Source: Atopostipes sp043425375 (GTDB lineage: Bacteria; Bacillota; Bacilli; Lactobacillales; Carnobacteriaceae_A). From it: DNA of 26,314 nucleotides. Position 1 is the first letter of the stretch, and every line of letters begins with the position of its first letter. The translations under genes were made by a program, and so were the position numbers. The notes beneath the pieces are model-generated. The model had not been told where the DNA came from, did no database searches, and saw nothing but the letters and a program-made list of their open reading frames with translations. The stretch is from the NCBI GenBank assembly GCA_043425375.1, contig JBHWQC010000039.1:1-26314 (forward strand), written 5' to 3'. Below, piece after piece: positions 1 through 7,932 of this stretch.

Positions 1-879
1 GTCGTTTTGGCTAATGGAGACGAAATGACGTTGGGCAGTCTAAATATCAAATCCAGCTCGGGTTATGATCTGCTGGACTTATTTATCGGGTCGGAAGGCA
101 CGCTTGGTATTACAACGGAAATCAAATTACGTCTGCTCCCATTGCCGAAGGAGAAAAGATTAGCGCTTTTGGCTTTTAAAGATGTGTTTGCTGCCACGGA
201 AGCGACTTTGAATATTTTAGTCAGCGGTGCCGATCCGTCAGAAATTGAGCTGTTTGAGAGAGAAGCAGCGTCTTATGCGGAGGAGTATTTAGGTTTCCCA
301 CTGCAGGCCCAACAAGGAGAGGCGTTCTTGCTGGTGTTGCTGGATGGAAATGATGCGGTAGAGCTGGCGACGCGCATGGATAGAGTGTTGGGATCGGTGC
401 AAGATTTGGTTGTGGAAGCAATCCCGTTTAGAGATGCAGATGAAGCGCGAAAGGCGAGTCTGATCCGCGACAATATTTTGATCGGACTAATGGAATTCAC
501 TGAATATGAAATGCTGGACGAAGTGGTGCCGATTAATCAGTTTGCCGAATTGATTCAATATACAAAAATTTTAGAAAAAGAGCACGGTTTAAAGGTCTTA
601 AACTTCGGCCACGCCGGCGACGGAAATGTGCATACGATTTTGATGCGCGAGGAGTTATCCGATGAAGAGTGGCAAGAGAAGCGTGCAGCTTTACTTAAAG
701 ATTTATATAAAAAAGTCGACGAACTGGGTGGCCTCCCATCAGCCGAGCACGGTATCGGGACTGTGAAACGCGAAGTGCTGGGCGCCATGACCGACCCTAT
801 GAATTTAGACTATATGCGTAAAATAAAAGCCGTCTTTGACCCGGATAACCGCCTGAATCCAGGGAAAGTATTTAATTAA
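1..879 (+). CDS. glcD: FAD-linked oxidase, GlcD-like (5' partial)
   Basis: This is the C-terminal part of a GlcD-type flavoprotein (glycolate or D-2-hydroxyacid/D-lactate dehydrogenase family). The frame is open from base 1, so the N-terminal FAD-binding part lies outside the window. Visible signatures are the end of the FAD-binding domain (LANGDEMTLG, then GSEGTLGI), the histidine motif GHAGDGNVH of the FAD-oxidase C-terminal domain, a second one, AEHGIGTVKRE, and the characteristic ending DPDNRLNPGKVF. The family oxidises 2-hydroxyacids to 2-oxoacids and passes electrons to a quinone or flavoprotein partner. Whether the substrate is glycolate or D-lactate cannot be read here. A strong terminator follows directly, so this is the last gene of its transcript. 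Confidence 0.88.
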   Translation, partial: VVLANGDEMTLGSLNIKSSSGYDLLDLFIGSEGTLGITTEIKLRLLPLPKEKRLALLAFKDVFAATEATLNILVSGADPSEIELFEREAASYAEEYLGFPLQAQQGEAFLLVLLDGNDAVELATRMDRVLGSVQDLVVEAIPFRDADEARKASLIRDNILIGLMEFTEYEMLDEVVPINQFAELIQYTKILEKEHGLKVLNFGHAGDGNVHTILMREELSDEEWQEKRAALLKDLYKKVDELGGLPSAEHGIGTVKREVLGAMTDPMNLDYMRKIKAVFDPDNRLNPGKVFN

Positions 880-894
880 ATAGAGGGAATTTTG

Positions 895-930
895 ATAGAG
901 GTGAGCCGAGTGCTCATCTCTATTTTATTA
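895..930 (+). terminator. Intrinsic terminator of the glcD-like gene
   Basis: The arms ATAGAGGTGAGC and GCTCATCTCTAT form a 12-bp stem with one G-U wobble and a 5-nt loop (CGAGT), followed by a T-rich tail (TTTTATTAT). It lies 15 bases after the stop codon. Confidence 0.85.
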
Positions 931-958
931 TCGTCGGCCTTTAAAGCAAAATAGAAAA

Positions 959-1113
959 CCTGTTGCGAAATCTAAAAACGCAACAGGTAGATTGACTTGA
1001 CCTGTTACGAAATTTAAAAATGCAACAGGTAAATTACCTATATCTGTTACAAAATCTAAAAACGCAGCAGGTAAACTGCCTATACCTGTTACAAAATTCA
1101 AAAACGCAACAGG
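959..1113. repeat. Tandem hairpin array 1: four units, 42-bp period
   Basis: Four 29-bp hairpin units begin at 959, 1001, 1043 and 1085, a strict 42-bp period. Each has the form CCTGTT(G/A)C, an A-rich loop of about 11 nt, then (C/T)GCAACAGG. Unit 1 has 9-bp perfect arms, and the others have 5-6 perfect base pairs with wobbles or mismatches. The 13-bp linkers are themselves similar, so this is a true tandem repeat and not a CRISPR array. It fills the gap between two convergent genes. Because 42 is a multiple of three, both strands contain spurious repetitive reading frames across it. Confidence 0.9.
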
Positions 1114-1155
1114 CAAGAGGCCACCGAATCAGGAGAGTAAACTATTTCTTGTCGA

Positions 1156-1965
1156 TTAGAAAAATCGCACAGGCTCTGCAATATTTTTCAATAAAGAAAT
1201 CACACTCCAAGCGGTTATCGAGCTCGACTGCGGATTATCGCTTGGCTGCGAAGCAAAGGTGATATTTGCGACACCTTCTGTATTCTCCAGACGAATGTCA
1301 TGCGTATTCGTCTCTAACTCGGGGTCACTTATGATAACCGTCCGCGTATTTTCCACACCGACTGTAGCCAGAGCGGTCGCAATAGCCACATTAATATTTT
1401 GAGGAAATCCCTCAATGGCTTCTTTCGCCGTGCCGTCAAAGACTACTTCTTTTTGAGCATCCGAAAGTTTTTTTCCTTCCATATAAGGCGCACCTTCTAA
1501 ACCACGCGGCGGTTTCGAGGTATGAATTTCTACTGTCGGCGTCTCGACGAGCGTCATTTTACGCATCAAATCAAAACCGCCGATTGCGCCTGATGGAATA
1601 TACAAGACAGCTCCTTCTTTTTTAGCAACAGCTTGCAGCTCTTCGTAAAAGCTCTCGTCCACTAACCCGCCCACCGACAAAGGGATGAAATCAATTCCTG
1701 CAGACAAGATCGCTTTCCCAAAGTCTTTGACACTGTCCACACCCGCTGCTTCAACTACTAGATCTGGTTTTAAGGCCAGTAAATCCGACAGTTCAAACAC
1801 AACAGGCACTGAAAAAGTTTTTTCCAATGCTTCCACACGATTTTTTGACTGTTTCATCAACCCAGCCAGCTCATAATACTCACTTAAGCTATTTTGTAAT
1901 TCTTCAGCGATAGTCGTTCCAATGGCGCCGGTCCCTATAATCGCTACTCGTTTTCTTTTCGTCAT
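1156..1965 (-). CDS. nadX: L-aspartate dehydrogenase family protein (NadX-like)
   Basis: A 269-residue NAD(P)-dependent dehydrogenase of the aspartate dehydrogenase (DUF108) family. The N-terminal Rossmann fold shows VAIIGTGAIG (GxGxxG, residues about 6-15), followed by VVEAAG and SVGGL. The mid-protein PSGAIGGFD and the later NTHDIRLEN match the family's catalytic domain. The family converts L-aspartate to iminoaspartate/oxaloacetate plus ammonia. In some bacteria it feeds NAD synthesis, but no nadA or nadC is nearby, so a catabolic role is equally possible. I chose the ATG giving MTKRKRVAI because AAAGGATGGAAG precedes it; the 23 extra upstream codons are unlike the family. It is transcribed divergently from the DUF7916-like gene. 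Confidence 0.8.
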   Translation of the reverse strand: MTKRKRVAIIGTGAIGTTIAEELQNSLSEYYELAGLMKQSKNRVEALEKTFSVPVVFELSDLLALKPDLVVEAAGVDSVKDFGKAILSAGIDFIPLSVGGLVDESFYEELQAVAKKEGAVLYIPSGAIGGFDLMRKMTLVETPTVEIHTSKPPRGLEGAPYMEGKKLSDAQKEVVFDGTAKEAIEGFPQNINVAIATALATVGVENTRTVIISDPELETNTHDIRLENTEGVANITFASQPSDNPQSSSITAWSVISLLKNIAEPVRFF

Positions 1966-1999
1966 TTTCTTCCATCCTTTCTCAATCAGGTTCTCTTTG

Positions 2000-2005
2000 A
2001 TAGTA
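2000..2005 (-). promoter_or_regulatory. Candidate extended -10 of nadX
   Basis: Read on the minus strand, TGCTACTAT is an extended -10 (TGn plus TACTAT) about 35 bases before the chosen start. The -35 region is only T-rich (TTTTAT), so this is a moderate call. Confidence 0.45.
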
Positions 2006-2062
2006 GCAGAATTTCTAGAAAAATAAAACACCAAAAGAACTGTCCTTCTCCCTAAAGTCGGT

Positions 2063-2068
2063 TATAAT
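2063..2068 (+). promoter_or_regulatory. Candidate -10 of the DUF7916-like gene
   Basis: A perfect TATAAT lies 48 bases before the start codon in the divergent gap. The hexamer 17 bases upstream (CTGTCC) is a poor -35, so an activator or a weak promoter is possible. Confidence 0.5.
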
Positions 2069-2116
2069 GAAGATACGATAAAACGGTTACTAAATTTCAA
2101 CAAAGGAGCCTTGCCC

Positions 2117-3010
2117 ATGAAACGATTATTAAGCAGCTACCCCAGCGATTACAAAAACATGAGTGCCGCAGACTTTAAGCAAGCCATTATTGCCAGTGAG
2201 GGACGAACTATTTTAGCCGAAACAGTGGTCACCGCACCCCCACTCTTGGAGGGCGTGACCAATGCCGAAGTTATGACCGCATTTGGCGCCGATCTGATTG
2301 TTTTAAATGAGTTTGACGTGTTCAAAAAACAAATCGTCGGCATGAAGACTGTAGAAAATCCCATTCAACAAATTAAAGACTGGGTTGGCCGCCCGATCGG
2401 TATTAATCTAGAGCCCGTGGATGAAGAAGCTGTGCTTCATGATGAGCAGGTGCAAATTTCACCAGGCCGGATGGTTTCAAAAGAAAGTTTAGAGGCGGCG
2501 GATGAAATGGGTGTGGACTTTATATTACTGACTGGAAATCCGGCTACAGGTGTATCGATGGCCTCGATTGAGGCGGCGATTAAACGGACCACAAAACATT
2601 TTTCAGGCCTCGTTTTTGCGGGTAAAATGCATGGCGCGGGTTTGGCGGATGATCTTATCGACATTCCGCAACTTGAAACATTCATTCAAGAAGGGGCGGA
2701 TGGGGTGTTATTCCCAGGCAGCGGTACCGCACCTGGTGTAACGGAAGAAAAAGCGTACAGAGCCACAAAAGCGGTGCATCAATTAGGCGGGCTGGTCATT
2801 GTGACCATTGGCACGAGCCAAGAGAGTGCGGACACGGGAACGATTCGCGAATTTGCGCTAAGCAATAAACGCATCGGTGCTGATATTCATCATATCGGCG
2901 ACGGCGGCTACGGACGGATGCCCGATCCGGAAAATATCATGCAGCTCGGTTTAACCATTCGCGGCAAAAGACACCAATATTTTAAAATGGCGCAGTCGCT
3001 TAATCGTTAA
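2117..3010 (+). CDS. DUF7916-like conserved protein, probable TIM-barrel fold
   Basis: A 297-residue soluble protein that I recognise only as a conserved family (DUF7916-like, often mislabelled haloacid dehalogenase-like hydrolase or PEP phosphonomutase-like). Alternating strand and helix segments with glycine-rich ends suggest a (beta/alpha)8 barrel: GADLIVLNEFD, GVDFILLTGNPATGVSM, FAGKMHGAG, GADGVLFPGSGTAPGV, LVIVTIGTSQESAD and HHIGDGGYGRMPDPEN. The last conserved cluster may be the active site. No signal peptide or membrane segment is visible. The ATG at 2117 follows AAAGGAG by 8 bases; an in-frame TTG two codons upstream is too close to that ribosome binding site. The substrate is unknown. 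It is divergent from nadX and followed 21 bases later by birA. Confidence 0.6.
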   Translation: MKRLLSSYPSDYKNMSAADFKQAIIASEGRTILAETVVTAPPLLEGVTNAEVMTAFGADLIVLNEFDVFKKQIVGMKTVENPIQQIKDWVGRPIGINLEPVDEEAVLHDEQVQISPGRMVSKESLEAADEMGVDFILLTGNPATGVSMASIEAAIKRTTKHFSGLVFAGKMHGAGLADDLIDIPQLETFIQEGADGVLFPGSGTAPGVTEEKAYRATKAVHQLGGLVIVTIGTSQESADTGTIREFALSNKRIGADIHHIGDGGYGRMPDPENIMQLGLTIRGKRHQYFKMAQSLNR

Positions 3011-3031
3011 GTAAAGAAGAGGGGAAACATA

Positions 3032-3826
3032 GTGACAAGAGATCCACTAGACGCAAAGCAAATTCAAATCCACTTAAATTATCCGCTTGCAATCACGATA
3101 GTAAAAGAAACCACCTCAACCAACGATGTGGCTAAAAAGCTGCTGAAAGAAGGAAAGGACGGCCCATTATTAATTGCCACCAATAAACAAACAGCTGGCA
3201 GAGGACGTTTAGGCCGGAGTTTTTATTCTGAACTCGCACACGGCTTATACTTTTCGCTGGCCTTTCAACCAAAAAATATCAGCATGGAAGAAATCCCCCA
3301 GTACACGATTTTAGCAGCAACCGCTCTCGTGGAAACCCTTGAGGCCATGACCAAAAAAACACTCGCGATCAAATGGGTCAACGATATTTTTTATAATGGC
3401 CGAAAGATTTCAGGCATTTTAAGTGAAATGGTCTCAGCAAAAGACATCGGAGTCGTGGTGGGGATTGGGATCAATTTCGCCGGCGATTTCACCCATACTT
3501 CAAAAGAAGTGCAAGCAGTCGCGGGCACGTTATTTGGAAAAGAAACTCCGCATGACTTTAACCAAAATGCCTTTTTGCAACACTTTATCGAGCGTTTTTT
3601 CCACTATCACCAGCATTTTAATCAAAAAGCGTTCTTACCCATTTACGAAGAACATCTTTTAGGGATTGGGGAAACAGTCGAATATGCCATTCAAGATAAA
3701 AAGTATACCGGTATCATTTTAGGAATTAATGAGCAGGGGCATTTAATGATTCAAAAACCAAACGGTGAAAGGGACACCCTCTACAGTCAAGAAGTTCATT
3801 TTAGTAGTGCACAATTTTCACAATAA
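3032..3826 (+). CDS. birA: Biotin--protein ligase, HTH-less (group I BirA)
   Basis: A 264-residue biotin-[acetyl-CoA carboxylase] ligase. It activates biotin with ATP and attaches it to the carrier lysine of biotin-dependent carboxylases. Visible motifs are ETTSTND near residue 29, the biotinyl-AMP loop GRGRLGRSF, and KWVNDIFYNGRKISGIL, which contains the catalytic lysine region. The C-terminal SH3-like domain (GETVEYA, then YTGIILGINEQGHLMI) is present. The N-terminal DNA-binding domain of bifunctional BirA repressors is absent: the ligase domain begins within the first 30 residues. It should therefore be an enzyme only. The start is a GTG preceded by AAGAAGAGGGG. It probably shares a transcript with the preceding gene. 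Confidence 0.92.
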   Translation: MTRDPLDAKQIQIHLNYPLAITIVKETTSTNDVAKKLLKEGKDGPLLIATNKQTAGRGRLGRSFYSELAHGLYFSLAFQPKNISMEEIPQYTILAATALVETLEAMTKKTLAIKWVNDIFYNGRKISGILSEMVSAKDIGVVVGIGINFAGDFTHTSKEVQAVAGTLFGKETPHDFNQNAFLQHFIERFFHYHQHFNQKAFLPIYEEHLLGIGETVEYAIQDKKYTGIILGINEQGHLMIQKPNGERDTLYSQEVHFSSAQFSQ

Positions 3827-3834
3827 AAGATGCA

Positions 3835-3858
3835 CATATGCATTTCATATGCTATAAT
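3835..3858 (+). promoter_or_regulatory. pckA promoter, extended -10, with twin CATATG palindromes
   Basis: TGCTATAAT is a perfect extended -10 (TATAAT at 3853-3858). There is no good -35. In its place are two CATATG palindromes at 3835-3840 and 3846-3851, 11 bp apart (about one helical turn), which could be an activator or operator site. Confidence 0.7.
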
Positions 3859-3866
3859 GAACGTAA

Positions 3867-3880
3867 TGAAAACGCTTTTA
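3867..3880 (+). promoter_or_regulatory. cre box (CcpA site) at the pckA transcription start
   Basis: TGAAAACGCTTTTA matches 13 of 14 positions of the cre consensus TGWAANCGNTNWCA; only position 13 deviates. It begins 9 bases after the -10, so it covers the likely transcription start. That placement normally gives glucose-dependent repression by CcpA with HPr-Ser-P, which fits a gluconeogenic gene. Confidence 0.72.
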
Positions 3881-3923
3881 TATTTGCGAGTAAAAACAGG
3901 CATTTATAGAAAGGGAGTAAATT

Positions 3924-5564
3924 ATGGCAACGAGAAGACAGTTTAAGACAGATACCATCCGTAAAAACAACGAAGCCCTCTCTGCATTGAAATCGATTGT
4001 AGAAACTGCCTTTTATGGCAACAATGTCCAAAAAGTACGAACGATGAAAGAAGCTTATAATCTTTCAGCTTCTTCACCGAATACAATTGTATTGGATCAA
4101 GCAGTCGCGCATGCTGAAGATTTAGGCTTACCAGAAGGGGCGAAAATGCTTTTGGATAATGGCGGGAGTATTGTAGGACGCACCGCTCGAGCCAAACGGA
4201 TTTATGGAAAAGATGCAGAAGAAGACAAGAAACTTGTGAAAATTGCCATGGATGCCGTTTATGAAGGCAGCCATTATCCATTTCTATCAAGTGAAGCGGT
4301 CGTGGGTCTTCATGAAGACTTTATGGTACGCGCGCACCTTATGATTCCGGAAGAATATGCCAACAATCTCTATTCTTGGCTAGTGAACTTCCAAATTTAC
4401 AATGATGAATATAAAAAAATGTACGTCAACTCAAAAATCTATGATGAAAATGATATCTTTATTTACGCGGATCCAAATTGGCGCCATGCCGATTATCCAA
4501 ATGGTTTGGCTTATTTTGATACCGCCCATAATGTGGCCATCATTTTGGGCTTGCAATATTTTGGTGAGTTGAAAAAAGGGACGCTGACGTTAGCGTGGGG
4601 AACAGCCGCCCGCCAAGATTATGTGGCGTGTCACGGTGGCTTGAAGGCTTTTGAAAGAAAAGATGGCCATATACATGTGGACTCCTTCTTTGGTTTGTCG
4701 GGCTCTGGAAAATCCACCTTGACGCATGCCAAACATGACGGGAAATATGAGGTGACGGTGCTTCACGATGATGCCTTTATTATCGATCAAGAGACCGGCG
4801 CCTCAATTGCCTTGGAGCCGGCGTATTTTGATAAAACGAGTGATTACCCAGCGGGCCATCCAGAGCAGGATTATTTTGTGACGCTGCAAAATGTGGGAGT
4901 GACCTTGGATGAAAATGGCAAGCGTGCGCTTGTTACGGAAGACATCCGCAATGGCAACGGCCGGACTGTCAAATCCCGCTACAGTACACCAAACCGTGTG
5001 GATCAAATCGAGCATCCCATCAATGCGATTTACTGGATTATGAAAGATGATACGCTGCCGCCGATTGTCCGCATCAAAGACCCCGTCGTCGCTTCCACAA
5101 TGGGAGCCACCTTAGTCACCAAACGCTCAAGTGCGGAGAATGTTAAAAATGTGGGTGCAGTTGTTGTCGAGCCCTACGCTAACCCGTTTCGTGTCTATCC
5201 TTTAGTGGAAGATTACCAAGCCTTTAAACAACTCTTTGAAAAAGGGGTCGAGTGTTATATTATCAATACTGGTAAATTCTTGGACAATGATATTCCGCCA
5301 GCCGTTACTTTAGGAAGTATTGAAGACAACGTCGACGAAACAGCCAATTTTGTGCCATTTGGACCCATTGAAGCCTTTGAATATGTTGAGACTGAAGGAT
5401 ATGATGTCCCATTTGACGATGCAGCGTATCTAAAACGACTCAAATCCAATATGGAAACGCGCTTGAACCATTTAACCACGACATTAGCTGAAGAAGAGGC
5501 GCCACACGATTTACCGGATGAGTTAGCAGACAGCATCCAAAAAATTGTGGATCAAATCAGTTAA
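3924..5564 (+). CDS. pckA: Phosphoenolpyruvate carboxykinase (ATP type)
   Basis: A 546-residue cytosolic enzyme that interconverts oxaloacetate plus ATP with phosphoenolpyruvate, CO2 and ADP. The P-loop GLSGSGKSTLTH (about residue 256) corresponds to kinase-1a of ATP-PEPCKs. HDDAFIID follows about 23 residues later as the kinase-2/metal site, where classical enzymes carry GDDEH-type sequences. LAWGTAARQDY and GNGRTVKSRYSTPNR supply the oxaloacetate/arginine region. The motifs differ enough from the E. coli enzyme to mark a separate subgroup. The start is an ATG after AAAGGGAG. The gene is monocistronic, with its own promoter, a cre box and a two-way terminator. A net anaplerotic direction is possible in fermenting bacteria. 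Confidence 0.85.
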   Translation: MATRRQFKTDTIRKNNEALSALKSIVETAFYGNNVQKVRTMKEAYNLSASSPNTIVLDQAVAHAEDLGLPEGAKMLLDNGGSIVGRTARAKRIYGKDAEEDKKLVKIAMDAVYEGSHYPFLSSEAVVGLHEDFMVRAHLMIPEEYANNLYSWLVNFQIYNDEYKKMYVNSKIYDENDIFIYADPNWRHADYPNGLAYFDTAHNVAIILGLQYFGELKKGTLTLAWGTAARQDYVACHGGLKAFERKDGHIHVDSFFGLSGSGKSTLTHAKHDGKYEVTVLHDDAFIIDQETGASIALEPAYFDKTSDYPAGHPEQDYFVTLQNVGVTLDENGKRALVTEDIRNGNGRTVKSRYSTPNRVDQIEHPINAIYWIMKDDTLPPIVRIKDPVVASTMGATLVTKRSSAENVKNVGAVVVEPYANPFRVYPLVEDYQAFKQLFEKGVECYIINTGKFLDNDIPPAVTLGSIEDNVDETANFVPFGPIEAFEYVETEGYDVPFDDAAYLKRLKSNMETRLNHLTTTLAEEEAPHDLPDELADSIQKIVDQIS

Positions 5565-5582
5565 CCCGTTCTACACCCCCAG

Positions 5583-5623
5583 AAAAACTCCCAGCCTTTG
5601 AAAGCGGCCGGGAGTTTTTCTTT
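5583..5623. terminator. Bidirectional terminator between pckA and the MFS gene
   Basis: The arms AAAAACTCCC and GGGAGTTTTT form a 10-bp stem extended by an inner GCC/GGC pairing. A-run and T-run flank it on both sides, so it can terminate pckA from the left and the minus-strand MFS gene from the right. Confidence 0.9.
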
Positions 5624-5648
5624 TGGGTGAGTCTATAGTAGGTGAAGC

Positions 5649-6995
5649 TTACTCATTTAAATGTTTAGCCAACTCTAAATTATCGCCGTGTTTCACTGAG
5701 ACCATTGCGACAAGGGCAATTGCGAAACAAACAACTGAAAAGGCAAACAATAAATCACTTGAACCGGTCGCATCTTGAACGGCACCAAAAGAGATCGGGG
5801 CGACAATTGCTGCGGTAAAAGAAAATAAATAATAATAACCGGTAAAGGCACCGATGGATTTTTCTCTGGAAAACTCTAAAACCATTGGCAGCGAATTAAT
5901 ATTAATCATTGCCCAGCAGGCGCCGCCAGCAATTAATAAGACTTGAACCAACCATTGACTTGGTGTGGTTAAAATGGGTAAAAACAACAGGATAATTCCA
6001 ATTAAACCGCCGACAATAGTTTTTTTACGGCCAATTTTTTGCGCGAGCAAGCCGGCCGGTACCGCAAAAATTAAGAATGTTAAAGAAAAACCGGTCAACA
6101 TCATCGTTGCCTGGCCGCCTGAGATGCCGTATGTATTTGTGGCATACAGAGTGAAGAAGGTTTCGATAGAGTTGTAGCCCATAAACCAAGCAAAAATGGC
6201 CACCAACAAAGAAACCAAACTACGCTTTTCAGACTTGTTCAAAGTATGAAAAGCTGTCAGCATTTTTTGCTTTTCAGCCGCTTCCTCTTCCTCAGACGCA
6301 TCGCCCGTCGCTTGCATCGCGGCCCGCGCTTGCCGGCTCCAGCGATTAGCCAGCGTATCGCGAATCGGAAGTCCTTGGTTTTCTTTAAAACGCAAAGCAT
6401 CCGGTTCCCGAATGAAGACCAGTAAAACAGTCAAAGCAGCCAGCATGACGAGGGACGCCATAAAGAAGGCGTAAAATTTATCGTCGCGCAAATCGGATAA
6501 AAGGCCACCGACAAAGAAAGCAATGATGGAACCAATACCGCCCATCATATTAATAATGCCATTTGCTTCACTACGCAGCGGGGCCGGCGTCACATCAGGC
6601 ATTAATGAAATTACCGGACTACGCCAAAGGGCCATAATCAAATTAAAGCCGATAATCGCTGCCATAAAAGCGCCAAGAGTATGTTGCAGAGGCACCAGGG
6701 CGAATAAAATCGCACAAATCGGCAAGCCAATCAGAATCCATGGCATCCGCCGTCCCAAGCGCGTGCGTGTATTGTCACTCCAAGCCCCAATTAATGGCTG
6801 AAAAATCACGCCAAAAAAGTTATCTATTGTCATAATCGTGCCAATTAAAGTGCCACTCATTAGAAAGCGTTGCTCTAAAATCAAGGGGACTTGCGAGTTG
6901 TAAATGGCCCAGGCCAAACTGGACGCCAAGAAACCAAAACCAATTAAAAAAATCTGCGGGTAATTCAACCGTAACTTTTTCTTTTTTGTTTTCAT
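5649..6995 (-). CDS. MFS transporter, SLC45/GPH sugar-symporter-like
   Basis: A 448-residue integral membrane protein with about 12 hydrophobic segments. It resembles the SLC45 / glycoside-cation symporter branch of the MFS: an early aromatic-rich helix (SSLAWAIYNSQVPLIL), then the loop 2-3 motif DNTRTRLGRRMPWI, and VISLMPDVTPAPLRSEANG in the central part. A charged cytoplasmic loop (EEEEAAEKQKM) separates the two halves. Relatives carry sucrose or maltose-type sugars with protons, but the substrate is not readable. An upstream in-frame ATG (7007) overlaps the preceding stop as ATGA, but the ATG at 6995 is preferred because GAGGGA lies just before it. It is translationally close-coupled to the glycerophosphodiesterase upstream, suggesting a common substrate route. 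Confidence 0.82.
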   Translation of the reverse strand: MKTKKKKLRLNYPQIFLIGFGFLASSLAWAIYNSQVPLILEQRFLMSGTLIGTIMTIDNFFGVIFQPLIGAWSDNTRTRLGRRMPWILIGLPICAILFALVPLQHTLGAFMAAIIGFNLIMALWRSPVISLMPDVTPAPLRSEANGIINMMGGIGSIIAFFVGGLLSDLRDDKFYAFFMASLVMLAALTVLLVFIREPDALRFKENQGLPIRDTLANRWSRQARAAMQATGDASEEEEAAEKQKMLTAFHTLNKSEKRSLVSLLVAIFAWFMGYNSIETFFTLYATNTYGISGGQATMMLTGFSLTFLIFAVPAGLLAQKIGRKKTIVGGLIGIILLFLPILTTPSQWLVQVLLIAGGACWAMININSLPMVLEFSREKSIGAFTGYYYLFSFTAAIVAPISFGAVQDATGSSDLLFAFSVVCFAIALVAMVSVKHGDNLELAKHLNE

Positions 6996-7003
6996 TATGT
7001 CCC

Positions 7004-7780
7004 TCATTTCGGAATAGAAAAGCCAAGTGTGCGGACCATCTCGACGGCTTTTTGTCCGCCATCTGTTTGAAATTGTCGACGCAACTCAACGGCTCGTTTG
7101 GGTTCATTGGTGATAATCGCATCCACCTTCAGCAACAAAGCCGCATAAATATGAGCGGGATGATCAGCGGTCCAGACATTTACTTTTAAGCCGTTTTTTC
7201 GAATGTTTCGAATTAGATCTCGCTGCACCATGCTATTAATCATTGGGTGATACGATTGCACCCCTACCTGTTTAATGTAATGCCAAGGCTCAACTTGAAT
7301 ATCGGCTGTTAAAATGGCGCAGTGTTTGCCGCCCGCAAGTTGTGCCATCTTGCGCATCGATTCATGGTTAAAGGAACTATAAAGGACCTGCTCTTCCATT
7401 TCATACAGGGTCACTAAAGCAAAAACTTCCTGCTCCATGCCGGGGTAAAAGTAATAGCTATTTTTCAGTTCAATGTTGAGTGTCAACCCCGTGGATTTAA
7501 ACAACGTCAACACCTCTGCCAGCTTTGGGATTTTTTCGTCCGTCTCGCCGAGCGCAAGCGTCTGAAACTCTGCCCATTCCACTTCCCAAACGCAGCCATC
7601 TAAACCAGTTGAGCGCTTTAAATGTTCATCGTGATAAACAATCAACTCTCCATCTTTTGTCCGCTGCACATCCAACTCTACACCATCTGCGCCGTCTTTA
7701 ATCGCTTGGCGAAAAGCCGCCATGGAATTTTCAATTTGTGTATGGCTTGATCCGCGATGTGCCCAAACTTGTGTCTGCAT
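7004..7780 (-). CDS. Glycerophosphodiester phosphodiesterase
   Basis: A 258-residue cytoplasmic GDPD-family enzyme that hydrolyses glycerophosphodiesters to glycerol-3-phosphate and an alcohol. The catalytic barrel motifs are clear: WAHRGSSH and IENSMAAF near the N-terminus, DGVELDVQRTKDGELIVYHDE with the metal-binding Glu and Asp and catalytic His, LTLNIELKNS, and the C-terminal VNVWTADH. No signal peptide is present, so it resembles the intracellular UgpQ type rather than the secreted GlpQ type. The start ATG follows GGGGAGGG. The stop codon overlaps the beginning of the MFS reading frame, indicating a two-gene operon. Confidence 0.9.
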   Translation of the reverse strand: MQTQVWAHRGSSHTQIENSMAAFRQAIKDGADGVELDVQRTKDGELIVYHDEHLKRSTGLDGCVWEVEWAEFQTLALGETDEKIPKLAEVLTLFKSTGLTLNIELKNSYYFYPGMEQEVFALVTLYEMEEQVLYSSFNHESMRKMAQLAGGKHCAILTADIQVEPWHYIKQVGVQSYHPMINSMVQRDLIRNIRKNGLKVNVWTADHPAHIYAALLLKVDAIITNEPKRAVELRRQFQTDGGQKAVEMVRTLGFSIPK

Positions 7781-7802
7781 AACATCCCTCCCCTCTATCT
7801 TA

Positions 7803-7808
7803 AGTATA
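7803..7808 (-). promoter_or_regulatory. Candidate -10 of the glycerophosphodiesterase operon
   Basis: TATACT on the minus strand lies 22 bases before the start codon. The -35 region 17 bases upstream (TATTCT) is poor, so this is tentative. Confidence 0.35.
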
Positions 7809-7932
7809 GCGGATTGATGGGAAAAAGAATATAAATTCCTTGTTAAGTTTTAAATGAACGCTTCTTGCATGTGCCAAATCCCATTTCCCGAAATAAGATG
7901 GTTCTCAAGCTTTCTAGTCGATCAGAAATAAA

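Noticed and set aside
959..1113. Possible CRISPR array
   Set aside because: The linkers are only 13 bp and similar to one another, the 29-bp units vary, and there are no cas genes. It is a tandem repeat.
928..1262. Repetitive reading frames on both strands across the 42-bp array
   Set aside because: They arise because 42 is a multiple of three; neither has a ribosome binding site and both consist of repeat translation. The plus-strand frame also runs into nadX.
6820..7122. Minus-strand frame overlapping the GDPD-MFS junction
   Set aside because: It is a shadow in another frame over two well-supported genes and shows no family motif.
7781..7932. Terminator of the metal ATPase gene
   Set aside because: I looked for a GC-rich stem with a T-run in the minus direction and found none; read-through into the GDPD operon is possible.
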